From a virus, in IMG/VR virus record IMGVR_UViG_3300035701_000128, positions 1 to 36,999 of that record: a stretch of 36,999 bases of DNA, one strand, 5' to 3'. The translations under genes and the position numbers were made by a program. The first letter of the stretch is position 1; the number at the start of each line of letters is the position of its first letter. Under the pieces are notes generated by a model. It was not told where the DNA came from. It saw only the letters and a program-made list of their open reading frames with translations, and did not search any database. Below are positions 16,030-23,265 of the stretch, piece by piece.

Positions 16030-16442
16030 TAAAGAATATCGTCGTCTAAATCAGCTGTGGCTGCTTCAGGATTGTATTCCTTCAAGTCAGTGATAACAAT
16101 CTTCATCAATGTAGGGCTAACACCTGATTTGTTTTTCCAGTTCCAGTTGTAAGCTGATACTAGAGCTGTTGCCTTAGAACCGTTAGCGACCAAAGCAGTA
16201 ATGTGATTACCTTTCTCATCTACAGGCTTGATAGGGTTGCTAGACTTAACTGTAACAAACCAGCCCTTCTCAGGCTTGTCTTCACGCTTACGAGGTGCTA
16301 CACCGATAGCTTCTAATGCTGATACAGCTTGGTCTGTTAGGTTACACAAGTCAACCTGGTACTTACCTGACATCTCTGATACCTTGTCAAAGAAAGCCCA
16401 ATTAACTTCTGCTGATAATTTTACTGGTTTAATTTCACTCAT
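16029..16442 (-). CDS. single-stranded DNA-binding protein (T7 gp2.5-like)
   Basis: A 137-residue protein starting MSEIKPVKLSAEVNWAFFD. I chose ATG 16442 over an upstream in-frame ATG because AAGGAG stands six bases before it. It has an OB-fold-type beta-rich pattern (GWFVTVKSSNPIKPVD, ALVANGSKATALVSAYNWNW, SPTLMKIVITDL) and an acidic C-terminus DLDDDIL, the tail by which gp2.5-type proteins contact polymerase and helicase. It lies with the exonuclease and polymerase genes. A promoter-like element directly upstream (16486-16513) may give extra expression. Confidence 0.8.
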   Translation of the reverse strand: MSEIKPVKLSAEVNWAFFDKVSEMSGKYQVDLCNLTDQAVSALEAIGVAPRKREDKPEKGWFVTVKSSNPIKPVDEKGNHITALVANGSKATALVSAYNWNWKNKSGVSPTLMKIVITDLKEYNPEAATADLDDDIL

Positions 16443-16485
16443 TTGATTCTCCTTAGATACTGCGTTAATTAAATACTGCAAGGTA

Positions 16486-16513
16486 AGTATACTACATTTT
16501 AGTGCTTTGTCTA
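16486..16513 (-). promoter_or_regulatory. promoter for the ssDNA-binding protein gene
   Basis: On the - strand TAGACA (16513-16508) is separated by 16 bases from TATACT (16491-16486). Each box differs from the sigma70 consensus at one position. It lies just after the stop of an HNH-type gene and about 44 bases before the SSB start codon, in a 77-base gap within an otherwise gap-free operon. Confidence 0.55.
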
Positions 16514-16519
16514 CTAACT

Positions 16520-16900
16520 CTATTGCACATCGTGAAATTGTTTTATAAAGTTGTATATTGCTAAATGCTCTTCTGCTGTACCACTATTTTTAATACGGTT
16601 AGCTTTACTAGAAATCCAAACAACATTTCCTTCAACATATCCTTTTGAAGAATCTATCCTATCAATAGACGGTGAACCATCTGTTACGGTTTTACTTCTA
16701 ACACACCAAGATAAAGGAATATTTAATACAGGACAAACATCAGGTGCTATGCTTGTAATGTATTCTAATGAAACAGTAAACTCAATACCTGTTTTCTTTG
16801 CATGATTCTTGCGTGAATGCCAACGATTATAAATATGTCCTTCTTTGGTAGACATAAGTTTATTTCTATATTTCAAAGCTCTGTCAGGGCAGTTTGTCAA
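16520..16900 (-). CDS. HNH-type (His-Me finger) endonuclease, free-standing
   Basis: A 126-residue protein starting at TTG with GGAGGG eight bases upstream. The family pattern is VCPVLNIPLSW, SPSIDRIDSSKGYVEGNVVW and SSKANRIKNSGT: a phage HNH-like group in which the usual central His is replaced by SIDRID. The N-terminal helix has RKNHAKKTGIEF. Proteins of this type are small mobile nucleases. It lies between a small acidic gene and the SSB gene in the replication operon. TTG and the upstream TGA overlap (TTGA), implying coupled translation. Confidence 0.75.
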   Translation of the reverse strand: MTNCPDRALKYRNKLMSTKEGHIYNRWHSRKNHAKKTGIEFTVSLEYITSIAPDVCPVLNIPLSWCVRSKTVTDGSPSIDRIDSSKGYVEGNVVWISSKANRIKNSGTAEEHLAIYNFIKQFHDVQ

Positions 16901-17109
16901 TGTAAAGACCCTCCATTTCGTAAAATATCTTCAAGTCCTTCAACTTCACCTTCTATTAAATCATCGCCTACTTCTACTACTAACTGAATCATGTCTTCTC
17001 CAGGCAAATCTGTTTTAATGATGTAGGTATCATTCCTATAAGCAACTATAGACACAACACCTACTACATTATCTTCATCGTCGTAATCGTACTCGTCATC
17101 TTTAATCAA
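16897..17109 (-). CDS. small acidic protein
   Basis: A 70-residue, strongly acidic protein. I favour the TTG at 17109, since GGAAGGA stands six bases upstream and the codon overlaps the polymerase stop as TTGA; a TTG at 17124 would add five residues but lacks a ribosome site. It begins IKDDEYDYDDEDNVVGVV and ends in GLEDILRNGGSLH, with alternating strands in the middle. It resembles a DNA mimic in charge only. It lies between the polymerase and an HNH gene. Function unknown. Confidence 0.65.
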   Translation of the reverse strand: MIKDDEYDYDDEDNVVGVVSIVAYRNDTYIIKTDLPGEDMIQLVVEVGDDLIEGEVEGLEDILRNGGSLH

Positions 17110-18752
17110 TGTGTGTCCTTCCAAGTTATACCTACTTTATATTCCCCATCAAGAGGGCAACTCATCTCTAATACTTTACCAGCTTCTTGAATTGATTGCA
17201 CACCATATTGACCTACTAAGTCTGCAGTCTCTTCTTTAGTTTCTATCTGCCATTCATCGTGGACATTAGCACATATCTTGTGTTCTATCTTTTCTTTCTT
17301 TAAACGATTAGACAACAACACAACTGCTTGCTTCATTACGATTGCACCCGCACCTTGCAGAAGCGTATTGAGTGCGGAGTGTTCCGAACGAACCAATAAC
17401 TTGCGTCCGTCAAGACCTGGTAGCCAGCCTTTTTGAGAGTAGATACGACCAACTTTCTCACGAAGTGCTTTGAGTTTCGGGGTGTTGCGTAGAAAACTAG
17501 TAATGAGTTTTTGTCCTTCTTTCGCACCACCTCCAACAATCGACCCGATTTTGGGACTTCCCGCACCATAGAGGAATGCATAAATAAATGTTTTAGCTTG
17601 ATTCCTCGTTTCAAGTCCTGCTGCCATTTGATTGGCTGTGTGTATGTCGCCTGATACGACTTCAGTTGTATACGCATCATCTTTCATATAGTGAGCCAAC
17701 ATTCTCAACTCCAAACCTGAAGCGTCAATGCCAACTAATCTATTGCCTTTCTCTACAGTCCATAGGTTTCTACATTCAGGTCCATAAACAGCACCGCTGT
17801 TAGGAACTTGAGCCATGTTAGGACTCATGTGCGTCATACGACCAGTAACTGCACCGTTGGTAATGACACGACCATGAACCCTACCGTCTGATTCTACTGC
17901 TGATAACCAAGATTCTATCTGAGCAATCCTTTTCTGAAGCATTAAGTATTCTGCAATAGCTAAGGCTTCGGGGATGTCGATGCCTTCGAGCGTGGTTTCG
18001 TCGACGATGACTGCACCTTTTTCGGTGTGCTTCTTGGGCTTCCAGCCTTTCTCTTGGAGACGCTCTGCGATTTGCTGGCGACTGCCTGGGTTGAACGGGG
18101 TGATGATGTCGTTGAGGGCTTTTCCTGTTTTTTTATGAGTTCTGCCACATTCAACTCTGGGAGGAAATATGCTTTCCATTTCAACTTTGATAGCGTCCAG
18201 CTTAGTCTTAAGAGTGCATAGAAGCTCCGTAGCTCCTCTTTCATCGAGCTTAAAGCCGTTGCGTTCTTGTTCTGCAATGATGATTGCAACTTGGTGTTCG
18301 AGGTCGATGCTCTTTTGCGAGTAGTCATTTTTCATTTCCTTAGTTAAGTATTTATAAAGTTCTGCTGTTACCTTTGTGTCTTGAATACAATAATCTACCA
18401 TCTCTTGCGAGAAAGTACCAAACCGATTAAACTGTATCTTTGGATAACCTAGTCTAGCACCCCACGCAGCCAAGCTGTGTCCTTCGTCTAAGCTAGGGTT
18501 ATACAACCTAGACATAACAAGAGTATCCACAACCTGAGACTTTTTTACCTGTATATTCCATAATTTCTTTAATACAGGGAAATCAAACCCTATGCCATTA
18601 TGTGCGATTAAACTAACACAAGAGTCTAAGTATGCTTGTAGATTGTCAGGTTTAACGAACATTGACACAATGTCAGTGTCTAAGTCACGACAAACCACAC
18701 ACCATATCTTATCGTGTTCTAAGTTTGTTTCTATATCAATAATTATTCTCAT
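17106..18752 (-). CDS. DNA polymerase, family A, with 3'-5' exonuclease domain
   Basis: A 548-residue replicative polymerase, shorter than T7 gp5 (704). The exonuclease domain shows D6/E8 (IIDIETN), D57 (GIGFDFPVL) and Y121-x3-D125. Polymerase motif A is GIDASGLELR (D343), motif B RNQAKTFIYAFLYG (R383, K387, Y391, Y395) and motif C VHDEW (D499). Y391 falls at the E. coli Pol I position 762, where T7 also has Tyr, a state linked to efficient ddNTP use and, in the virioplankton literature, mostly to virulent phages. A thumb-insert region (thioredoxin binding in T7) looks short or absent. Confidence 0.96.
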   Translation of the reverse strand: MRIIIDIETNLEHDKIWCVVCRDLDTDIVSMFVKPDNLQAYLDSCVSLIAHNGIGFDFPVLKKLWNIQVKKSQVVDTLVMSRLYNPSLDEGHSLAAWGARLGYPKIQFNRFGTFSQEMVDYCIQDTKVTAELYKYLTKEMKNDYSQKSIDLEHQVAIIIAEQERNGFKLDERGATELLCTLKTKLDAIKVEMESIFPPRVECGRTHKKTGKALNDIITPFNPGSRQQIAERLQEKGWKPKKHTEKGAVIVDETTLEGIDIPEALAIAEYLMLQKRIAQIESWLSAVESDGRVHGRVITNGAVTGRMTHMSPNMAQVPNSGAVYGPECRNLWTVEKGNRLVGIDASGLELRMLAHYMKDDAYTTEVVSGDIHTANQMAAGLETRNQAKTFIYAFLYGAGSPKIGSIVGGGAKEGQKLITSFLRNTPKLKALREKVGRIYSQKGWLPGLDGRKLLVRSEHSALNTLLQGAGAIVMKQAVVLLSNRLKKEKIEHKICANVHDEWQIETKEETADLVGQYGVQSIQEAGKVLEMSCPLDGEYKVGITWKDTH

Positions 18753-19177
18753 AAGTTTATTCTACGGTATTTCACACCATCGTGCCATTGTTTTTCTTCA
18801 GCTTCTATATATTTTCGTTTAAGTGTATCAACACTCATCAATACAGGTTCATGTCCTTTAAAACAAAAAGCATAAATAAAGGGTGCTTTATCGCTAGAAT
18901 AGCACATCACCAATGTATCTAGCATTTCAAACTCTGTTTTTTTAATACTTGGAGTTCCTTTAACACTTACAACATAAGTTTTATTATCTTTTGTCAATAC
19001 AAAATCAGGAACATTCCTAAGTATTGGATTCAATCTAGAAAAGTTAGGTATAGGATTATCCCTAGCATTCGAGCCAAAAACAGTTGCAATATATCCTTTT
19101 GACAAAGACCAATCAGCAAACCATTCTTCTCCTGTTTGATATAAAAGCCTATCTTGGTAAGAATCTGTATTCTTCAT
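18749..19177 (-). CDS. PD-(D/E)XK-like nuclease candidate
   Basis: A 142-residue protein. I chose ATG 19177 (MKNTDSYQDRLLYQTGEEWF), since AGGAGG lies nine bases upstream; the longer in-frame ORF runs into the neighbouring membrane gene. Residues around 70-95 read NVPDFVLTKDNKTYVVSVKG, a PD…x-x-K arrangement like restriction-nuclease folds, but with Ser where Asp/Glu is expected before x-K, so catalysis is uncertain. It sits directly upstream of the polymerase with a four-base overlap. It may be a Holliday-junction-type or repair nuclease; moderate certainty. Confidence 0.55.
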   Translation of the reverse strand: MKNTDSYQDRLLYQTGEEWFADWSLSKGYIATVFGSNARDNPIPNFSRLNPILRNVPDFVLTKDNKTYVVSVKGTPSIKKTEFEMLDTLVMCYSSDKAPFIYAFCFKGHEPVLMSVDTLKRKYIEAEEKQWHDGVKYRRINL

Positions 19178-19368
19178 CTTAGTAAGCCTCCTAAGTACAT
19201 TAACACAGCGACTGCTTCGACAACAAACAAAGCATAGTCTTTCTGCTGCACACCAGACCAAGCCCATAAACCACTACCAACTAAGCCAAACCAGAGGTTC
19301 AGTGGGTATATGTTTAGACTGGTCAATCCGATACCAGTCAGACAAAGGGCTGTGCCTGTCCATTTCAT
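19174..19368 (-). CDS. small two-TM membrane protein (DUF6552-like)
   Basis: A 64-residue hydrophobic protein with two or three membrane segments: MKWTGTALCLTGIGLTSL, then PLNLWFGLVGSGLWAWSGV, then YALFVVEAVAVLMYLGGLL. The pattern matches a small bacterial/phage family that I remember as DUF6552, function unknown. Its location among replication genes with four-base overlaps suggests early expression. It could alter the host envelope, but nothing in the sequence shows this. Confidence 0.75.
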   Translation of the reverse strand: MKWTGTALCLTGIGLTSLNIYPLNLWFGLVGSGLWAWSGVQQKDYALFVVEAVAVLMYLGGLLR

Positions 19369-19580
19369 TTCTTCTTAACAACTTTCTTTTTAATGACTAA
19401 TGGCTCTTCAACAACAGTAACAGATTCAATTCTAGGTTCATTAAACATTGCTGCTAGTAAGTCTTGAATCTCAGGCTCTGTAGCAGTCCATGAAGTGCCG
19501 TTGTTGAAGTAAACCTGACGGTCAATGATGTAAGTCACATTGTCGATGTTAACTATTCTGTTTCCAATTTTGATGTTCAT
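19365..19580 (-). CDS. hypothetical protein with Lys-rich C-terminus
   Basis: A 71-residue protein: an N-terminal beta-rich part (IKIGNRIVNIDNVTYIIDRQ, then VYFNNGTSW) and a tail of KKKVVKKK. The first part resembles a small beta hairpin module similar to those that sense or bind small ligands, but I do not recognise it. GGTGG precedes the ATG; it overlaps neighbours at both ends by four bases. Confidence 0.65.
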   Translation of the reverse strand: MNIKIGNRIVNIDNVTYIIDRQVYFNNGTSWTATEPEIQDLLAAMFNEPRIESVTVVEEPLVIKKKVVKKK

Positions 19581-19771
19581 ACTTTAACCACCTTTATCCA
19601 TGTTGCGAAATGATGTAACACACCGTGACTGTCGTAACAGAAAGCAAAGCCATCACTAAAGTGTTTAAGTTTAAATACTTCTGTATCGTAATCACCAAGC
19701 ACACTAAACTTATCACCTTCGTGTAGTTTATCTAGCTGACACATATCTGCTATGTCGTGTTCGTTAATCAT
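19577..19771 (-). CDS. small beta-rich phage protein, paralogue of 22166-22366
   Basis: A 64-residue protein. I use ATG 19771 (MINEHDIADMCQLDKL), which has GGAAAGG upstream and overlaps the preceding gene by eight bases; the ORF extends further without ribosome signals. The segment GDKF…FKLKHFSDG…GVLHHFATWIKVVKV lines up with the protein at 22166 (NKF…DGDEVVHFAAWTEVEVV), so the two look like a divergent duplicated pair. Function unknown; the pattern resembles a small SH3-like barrel. Confidence 0.65.
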   Translation of the reverse strand: MINEHDIADMCQLDKLHEGDKFSVLGDYDTEVFKLKHFSDGFAFCYDSHGVLHHFATWIKVVKV

Positions 19772-20099
19772 ATTTGTTACCTTTCCTAAACTCATCAATA
19801 GCTTCATCTAACATAATACCTGTAAGCCATGTCCAGTTCTGACCACGACCATCACAAGAGATAACTGTTGGTGCAACCACCTCTTCAGGTAAATCCCATG
19901 CTTGTGTCTTGAGCCATCGGTAACGCTCGGCATCTTCAAAGACTTCTACATTGTCTTGTATCTTACTAAAGACATCTTTATTAAGACTGCGTAAACGCTC
20001 AATCTCTAAACACAAAGCCAAGATATAGTTACGAGTGACATGATATTCATCGGTTTTAGCGTACTCTCTTGCTTTCTCTACTAAATCATTCTTTGTCAT
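19764..20099 (-). CDS. conserved phage hypothetical, DAERYRWL motif
   Basis: A 111-residue protein with the segment FEDAERYRWLKTQAW and, near the end, GIMLDEAIDEFRKG. These two motifs recur together in many phage proteins of unknown role. The N-terminal 40 residues are helical (LVEKAREYAKTDEYHVTRNY). GGAGA precedes the ATG, which overlaps the primase-helicase stop. It is expressed with replication genes; the function is not known. Confidence 0.7.
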   Translation of the reverse strand: MTKNDLVEKAREYAKTDEYHVTRNYILALCLEIERLRSLNKDVFSKIQDNVEVFEDAERYRWLKTQAWDLPEEVVAPTVISCDGRGQNWTWLTGIMLDEAIDEFRKGNKYD

Positions 20100-21694
20100 A
20101 ATGTCTCCGTTGTTTCTAGCATTCTACCTGTGTGGCTCTGATAAAGCAAGTGACCTGCTGCACCAGTAAAGCCACTAAAGCGATTCTTTAGGACACGAAC
20201 ATGAGTAGTGTTACGCTCAATTAAATCTGTTGCCTGTCCATTACGCTCTAATCCTATCACAATATCACTAAGTTGTGCAATAGCACCTGAGCCACGAAGT
20301 TGTGCTAATGATGTGGCTGCACCTTCCTCGTGACCTTTGGACTCTGGACGCTTTAGGTGTGATACGCAGATTAGGCTGATACCTGTTTCCTGGACCAACA
20401 TACGAAGCTTAGTCATAATAGAATCAAGAGCCTTACGCTCATCACCCACATCGCCACCACTGACAATAATACTAAGATGGTCAAGAAATACATACCCACA
20501 ATTTAATCCTTTCGCCATATATCTAACTCGATTAACAATGTTCTCCAAGCTAGTAGACCCAAAATGGTCAAACAAATAAAGACGGTCAGTGCCAAGAGTG
20601 CGGTCAAAAGCATCTTTTAATTCCTCCGCAGTTACTTCGACATCTGGTAAGTGGATTGGTCTATTGACTGCGAGCGACATAAGAGAACGAGCTGTTTTAC
20701 GCACTCCTTCTTCAAGAAACATGAGTCCGATGTTGTCAGTTGTTTTTTCCAATATGTGCCATACAATCTCTCTAAGGAACTGCGATTTACCAAGTCCACT
20801 TCCTGCGGTAACCATGACAAGCTCCCCTTTGCGTATGCCGTAAGTAAGCTTGTTAAGTGCCTCATACGGGTAATCACAATCAGCCTTCTCAATAGGAGTT
20901 GATACCATTTCCCAGAGACTGTTACCTTGAATAATTCCATCAGGTATATAAGACTCAGAAGCCCACCAAGCATCAGTAAATTCTTTAATAGCATCATTCT
21001 TAAGATAATCACACGCATCCTTGTATCCTTTCTTATGTTTCATTACTTTAACTTTGCCACCGAATAACTCCGCTACTGCTTGAGCTGCTTTCTGCCCTGG
21101 CTCATCAGCATCAAAACAGATAACGATAGCTTCAAAGGTATCAATCCACTCATACTGTGCCTTACAGTCCTTTAAAGCAGCACTAGCACCGTTTCTAACA
21201 CTTACGCAAGGATACTTACTACCTTGCATCTGAAACGAAGCCATAGCATCTAATTCGCCCTCACAGATAGTTAGGTATCGACCACCCTTAGTGAAGTTAG
21301 TTTGTCCAAATAGTAATGCTTCTTTGAAGTCACCAGCAATACTAAACTGTTTACTTGGTACATCTCTAGTCTTAACCGCAGTCATCACCCCATCAGCATC
21401 ATAGTAGGGGTAGAAGTGTTTATCTCTTGATTGCTTAACTCCGTAGCTTAGGCAAGTAGACGAAGTAATACGACGGTCAGCGATAGAACTAGTAGAAGCA
21501 GTGTCATAAAAGTTTAAATCCTTATTCATAGGTTTGTTTTCTTTGTGGTGTTGTATTTCAAAAGAGCCGTCTTCACTTGTATAAGTTTCACACTTGAAGC
21601 AATATTGATGTCCATCATCATACAAACTATTCGCATTAGATGAATCACAATTTGGACATGGTGTGTGCTTAATAAATTTACTTTCTGAGTTCAT
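20096..21694 (-). CDS. primase-helicase (T7 gp4 / Twinkle type)
   Basis: A 532-residue bifunctional replicative enzyme. The N-terminal zinc-binding domain has C13, C16, C32 and C35. The TOPRIM primase has E145 (ICEGELDAM) and D195/D197 (CFDADEPG). The RecA-like helicase has Walker A GSGLGKS (298-304), an FLDHLS Walker B and a SHLKRP segment. It primes and unwinds for the family A polymerase. An in-frame Met at 56, just after the zinc domain, stands where T7 makes its short 4B form, but no ribosome site is visible there. AAGGA precedes the chosen ATG. Confidence 0.95.
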   Translation of the reverse strand: MNSESKFIKHTPCPNCDSSNANSLYDDGHQYCFKCETYTSEDGSFEIQHHKENKPMNKDLNFYDTASTSSIADRRITSSTCLSYGVKQSRDKHFYPYYDADGVMTAVKTRDVPSKQFSIAGDFKEALLFGQTNFTKGGRYLTICEGELDAMASFQMQGSKYPCVSVRNGASAALKDCKAQYEWIDTFEAIVICFDADEPGQKAAQAVAELFGGKVKVMKHKKGYKDACDYLKNDAIKEFTDAWWASESYIPDGIIQGNSLWEMVSTPIEKADCDYPYEALNKLTYGIRKGELVMVTAGSGLGKSQFLREIVWHILEKTTDNIGLMFLEEGVRKTARSLMSLAVNRPIHLPDVEVTAEELKDAFDRTLGTDRLYLFDHFGSTSLENIVNRVRYMAKGLNCGYVFLDHLSIIVSGGDVGDERKALDSIMTKLRMLVQETGISLICVSHLKRPESKGHEEGAATSLAQLRGSGAIAQLSDIVIGLERNGQATDLIERNTTHVRVLKNRFSGFTGAAGHLLYQSHTGRMLETTETL

Positions 21695-21989
21695 TGTGAA
21701 TAGTCCTTACTTCTAATGCTGTAAATTCTTCCATAAAGAAATAAGACAAAGCCTCGTTGATAACACCGCTATGCTTGTCGTAATCTTTCTCAATCGTTGC
21801 AACAATAGCATCAACCGCTTTAGACAACTCACGAATCTCTTGGTCTGTGTGTCTTCTAAAAGGGTTAGTATGTGTCCAGGCTTCTTGTGCTTTCATTTTT
21901 AACTCCTCATTCTCTTTCATAAGTTGTTGATTAGCTTCAACTGTTTTTTTCAGTTGTAAATGTGTTAAATATTCTAAATCATTTTCCAT
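21678..21989 (-). CDS. hypothetical coiled-coil protein
   Basis: A 103-residue protein. I choose ATG 21989 (MENDLEYLTHLQLKKTV), with GGGAGA upstream and overlap with the previous gene. Residues 8-40 form a coiled coil (LKKTVEANQQLMKENEELK). The following part (FRRHTDQEIRELSKAVDAIV) is helical. It overlaps the primase-helicase start by 17 bases. It could be a helicase-associated factor by position, but no family is recognised. Confidence 0.65.
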   Translation of the reverse strand: MENDLEYLTHLQLKKTVEANQQLMKENEELKMKAQEAWTHTNPFRRHTDQEIRELSKAVDAIVATIEKDYDKHSGVINEALSYFFMEEFTALEVRTIHNELRK

Positions 21990-22173
21990 GCTTATTCTCC
22001 CACCATCTTTGAATCTGTTGCATAGGTGTTTCAACAACAGGGTTTAACTCAAGCCACTTCTTACACCATCTTACATGGTCATCTCTTTGTAGCTTAATCT
22101 TGTCGTGTGATAACTCATAGTACTCATTAGCTATCATCTCAATAATCTGCCTAGCTGTTAGTCCTTCAATCAT
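21979..22173 (-). CDS. small hypothetical protein
   Basis: A 64-residue protein from ATG 22173 (MIEGLTARQIIEMIANEYYE), with GGAGG seven bases upstream; the longer frame 5' of it is the antisense-like extension through the neighbouring gene. It is predicted helical with a Trp-rich C-terminal part (HVRWCKKWLELN, then QQIQRWWENK). Overlaps of 8-11 bases with both neighbours indicate a compact operon. Function unknown. Confidence 0.6.
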   Translation of the reverse strand: MIEGLTARQIIEMIANEYYELSHDKIKLQRDDHVRWCKKWLELNPVVETPMQQIQRWWENKHGK

Positions 22174-22366
22174 TGACAACCTCCACCTCAGTCCAGGCTG
22201 CAAAGTGCACAACCTCATCACCATCTTTACAGTATGAATACATACCGTCAATGTTTCCAAACCAATATACCTTGTCATAGTCAGGTTCAGGTGAACAGAC
22301 TGGCATCTTGATATTAGTGTCTATCAGTTTAAACTTGTTACCGTGTTTTAAATTATATAGTTCCAT
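22166..22366 (-). CDS. small beta-rich phage protein, paralogue of 19577-19771
   Basis: A 66-residue protein from ATG 22366, with AAGGAG eight bases upstream; a TTG immediately before it could add one residue. It shares the NLKHGNKFKLID and DGDEVVHFAAWTEVEVV segments with the protein at 19577. The fold is probably a small beta barrel. The ATG overlaps the upstream TGA. Function unknown. Confidence 0.65.
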   Translation of the reverse strand: MELYNLKHGNKFKLIDTNIKMPVCSPEPDYDKVYWFGNIDGMYSYCKDGDEVVHFAAWTEVEVVND

Positions 22367-22587
22367 CAATTAACTCCTTGTCTAACCCTATTAGGGTATC
22401 GTTGTTCTAACCAAAAACATCTTCTTTCGTTCTCATCACTAATCGCTCTATAACCCACCCAGGTTACTCCGCTTTGTTTGTAGGTAGGACAATGGTTCAT
22501 ACTATCAACATAGTGATTTAACGAGCCATAAGCAAAGCCACCCATAAAAGCGAAGACAAAGCCCAAGGTTATAAATGCCTCTTTCAT
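22366..22587 (-). CDS. small membrane/exported protein
   Basis: A 73-residue protein with an N-terminal hydrophobic segment (AFITLGFVFAFMGGFAYGS, residues 4-22) that is either a membrane anchor or an uncleaved signal. A 50-residue polar part follows with two Cys (NHCPTY and RRCFWLEQRY), possibly a periplasmic disulfide. It overlaps both neighbours. Small early membrane proteins of this kind are often host-takeover or exclusion factors; that is inference. Confidence 0.65.
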   Translation of the reverse strand: MKEAFITLGFVFAFMGGFAYGSLNHYVDSMNHCPTYKQSGVTWVGYRAISDENERRCFWLEQRYPNRVRQGVN

Positions 22588-22775
22588 ACAGGCTTTACTA
22601 TGTATTCGACATTTACAGGCTCTAGCTTGTCCACTTTAGCGTTGATGATAGCGATTAACTGCTCCATAGTAGGCTCAAAGCCCTGAGATAGACATAAATC
22701 TGCCATATCGTGCAAGATAAAGTGATTGTGTGCTTCGTGTGCTTCTGCTGGTGTCATATTCATAAATTGAATCAT
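22584..22775 (-). CDS. small hypothetical protein, first gene of replication operon
   Basis: A 63-residue protein beginning MIQFMNMTPAEAHEAHNHFI, with a strong AGGAGG ribosome site. It is helical with a beta-rich end (VEYIVKPV). It follows a 241-base noncoding gap, so it opens the operon that leads down to the primase-helicase and polymerase. Not recognised. Confidence 0.65.
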   Translation of the reverse strand: MIQFMNMTPAEAHEAHNHFILHDMADLCLSQGFEPTMEQLIAIINAKVDKLEPVNVEYIVKPV

Positions 22776-23016
22776 AATTCCTCCTGTTATACGACAATGT
22801 TAAAACATATTTAGACATTGTCAATAGATTTAAATAAATAAAGTTCTTGACAACATTTTAAGACATCTATATAATACTTTTCAACAAGGTTCTTTATAGA
22901 TTGTTTTCTATAAGGTTTATTGTTAATGATTGTAACTCTAAAGAGGTCTACATAGCTACATAGCTATATAGGGCTAAAGTGTGTAATTACTGAACCACAC
23001 TCCCATAATTGCAAGG
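22776..23016. other. noncoding gap with divergent -35 boxes
   Basis: No gene was found in 241 bases. It contains a full consensus + strand promoter (listed separately), a - strand TTGACA at 22825-22820 without a good -10, a nine-pair hairpin at 22893-22916 (CTTTATAGA against TCTATAAGG, one G-U) followed by TTTATTG, and CTACATAG-type short repeats near 22950-22975. It separates the early - strand gene block (23017-25545) from the replication block. Confidence 0.6.
22848..22876 (+). promoter_or_regulatory. consensus sigma70 promoter, rightward orphan
   Basis: TTGACA (22848-22853), 17 bases, TATAAT (22871-22876): both boxes match consensus exactly. No + strand gene follows for more than 3 kb. 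Transcription would run antisense to the - strand genes starting at 23017, or make a short RNA ending at the hairpin at 22893-22916. Confidence 0.6.
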
Positions 23017-23265
23017 TTATCTCTCTTTCCAATAATCATCATAATCTTCTTCATCAATAAATAGCTGGTCTTCCTCGCTGGTGTCTAGCAAGTCAGCTAA
23101 GTCTGTGTCAGCTTCTCCTATAAGGTCATTACGAACCTGTAACGGTATAGAAGAACCTATTTCTTTAATACAAACACCGCATAGCTCTACAAATCTCTTT
23201 GTGACGGCATGGCGTAGCGTAGCCTCATAATCGCTCAGTTGTTCGTTGCAACAAGTACATCTCAT
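23017..23265 (-). CDS. small zinc-finger-like acidic protein
   Basis: An 82-residue protein from ATG 23265 (MRCTCCNEQLSDYEATLRHA), with GGGGAGG six bases upstream. Cys pairs CTCC (residues 3-6) and CGVC (about 29-32) form a likely zinc finger at the N-terminus. The second half is very acidic, ending EEDYDDYWKER. This combination occurs in many small T7-like phage proteins. The ATG overlaps the methyltransferase-like stop. Possibly DNA- or protein-binding; function unknown. Confidence 0.7.
   Translation of the reverse strand: MRCTCCNEQLSDYEATLRHAVTKRFVELCGVCIKEIGSSIPLQVRNDLIGEADTDLADLLDTSEEDQLFIDEEDYDDYWKER

Noticed and set aside
22797-22825. Leftward promoter with TTGACA at 22825-22820
   Set aside because: No -10 better than three of six matches at 16-18 bases; kept only as a -35-like box.
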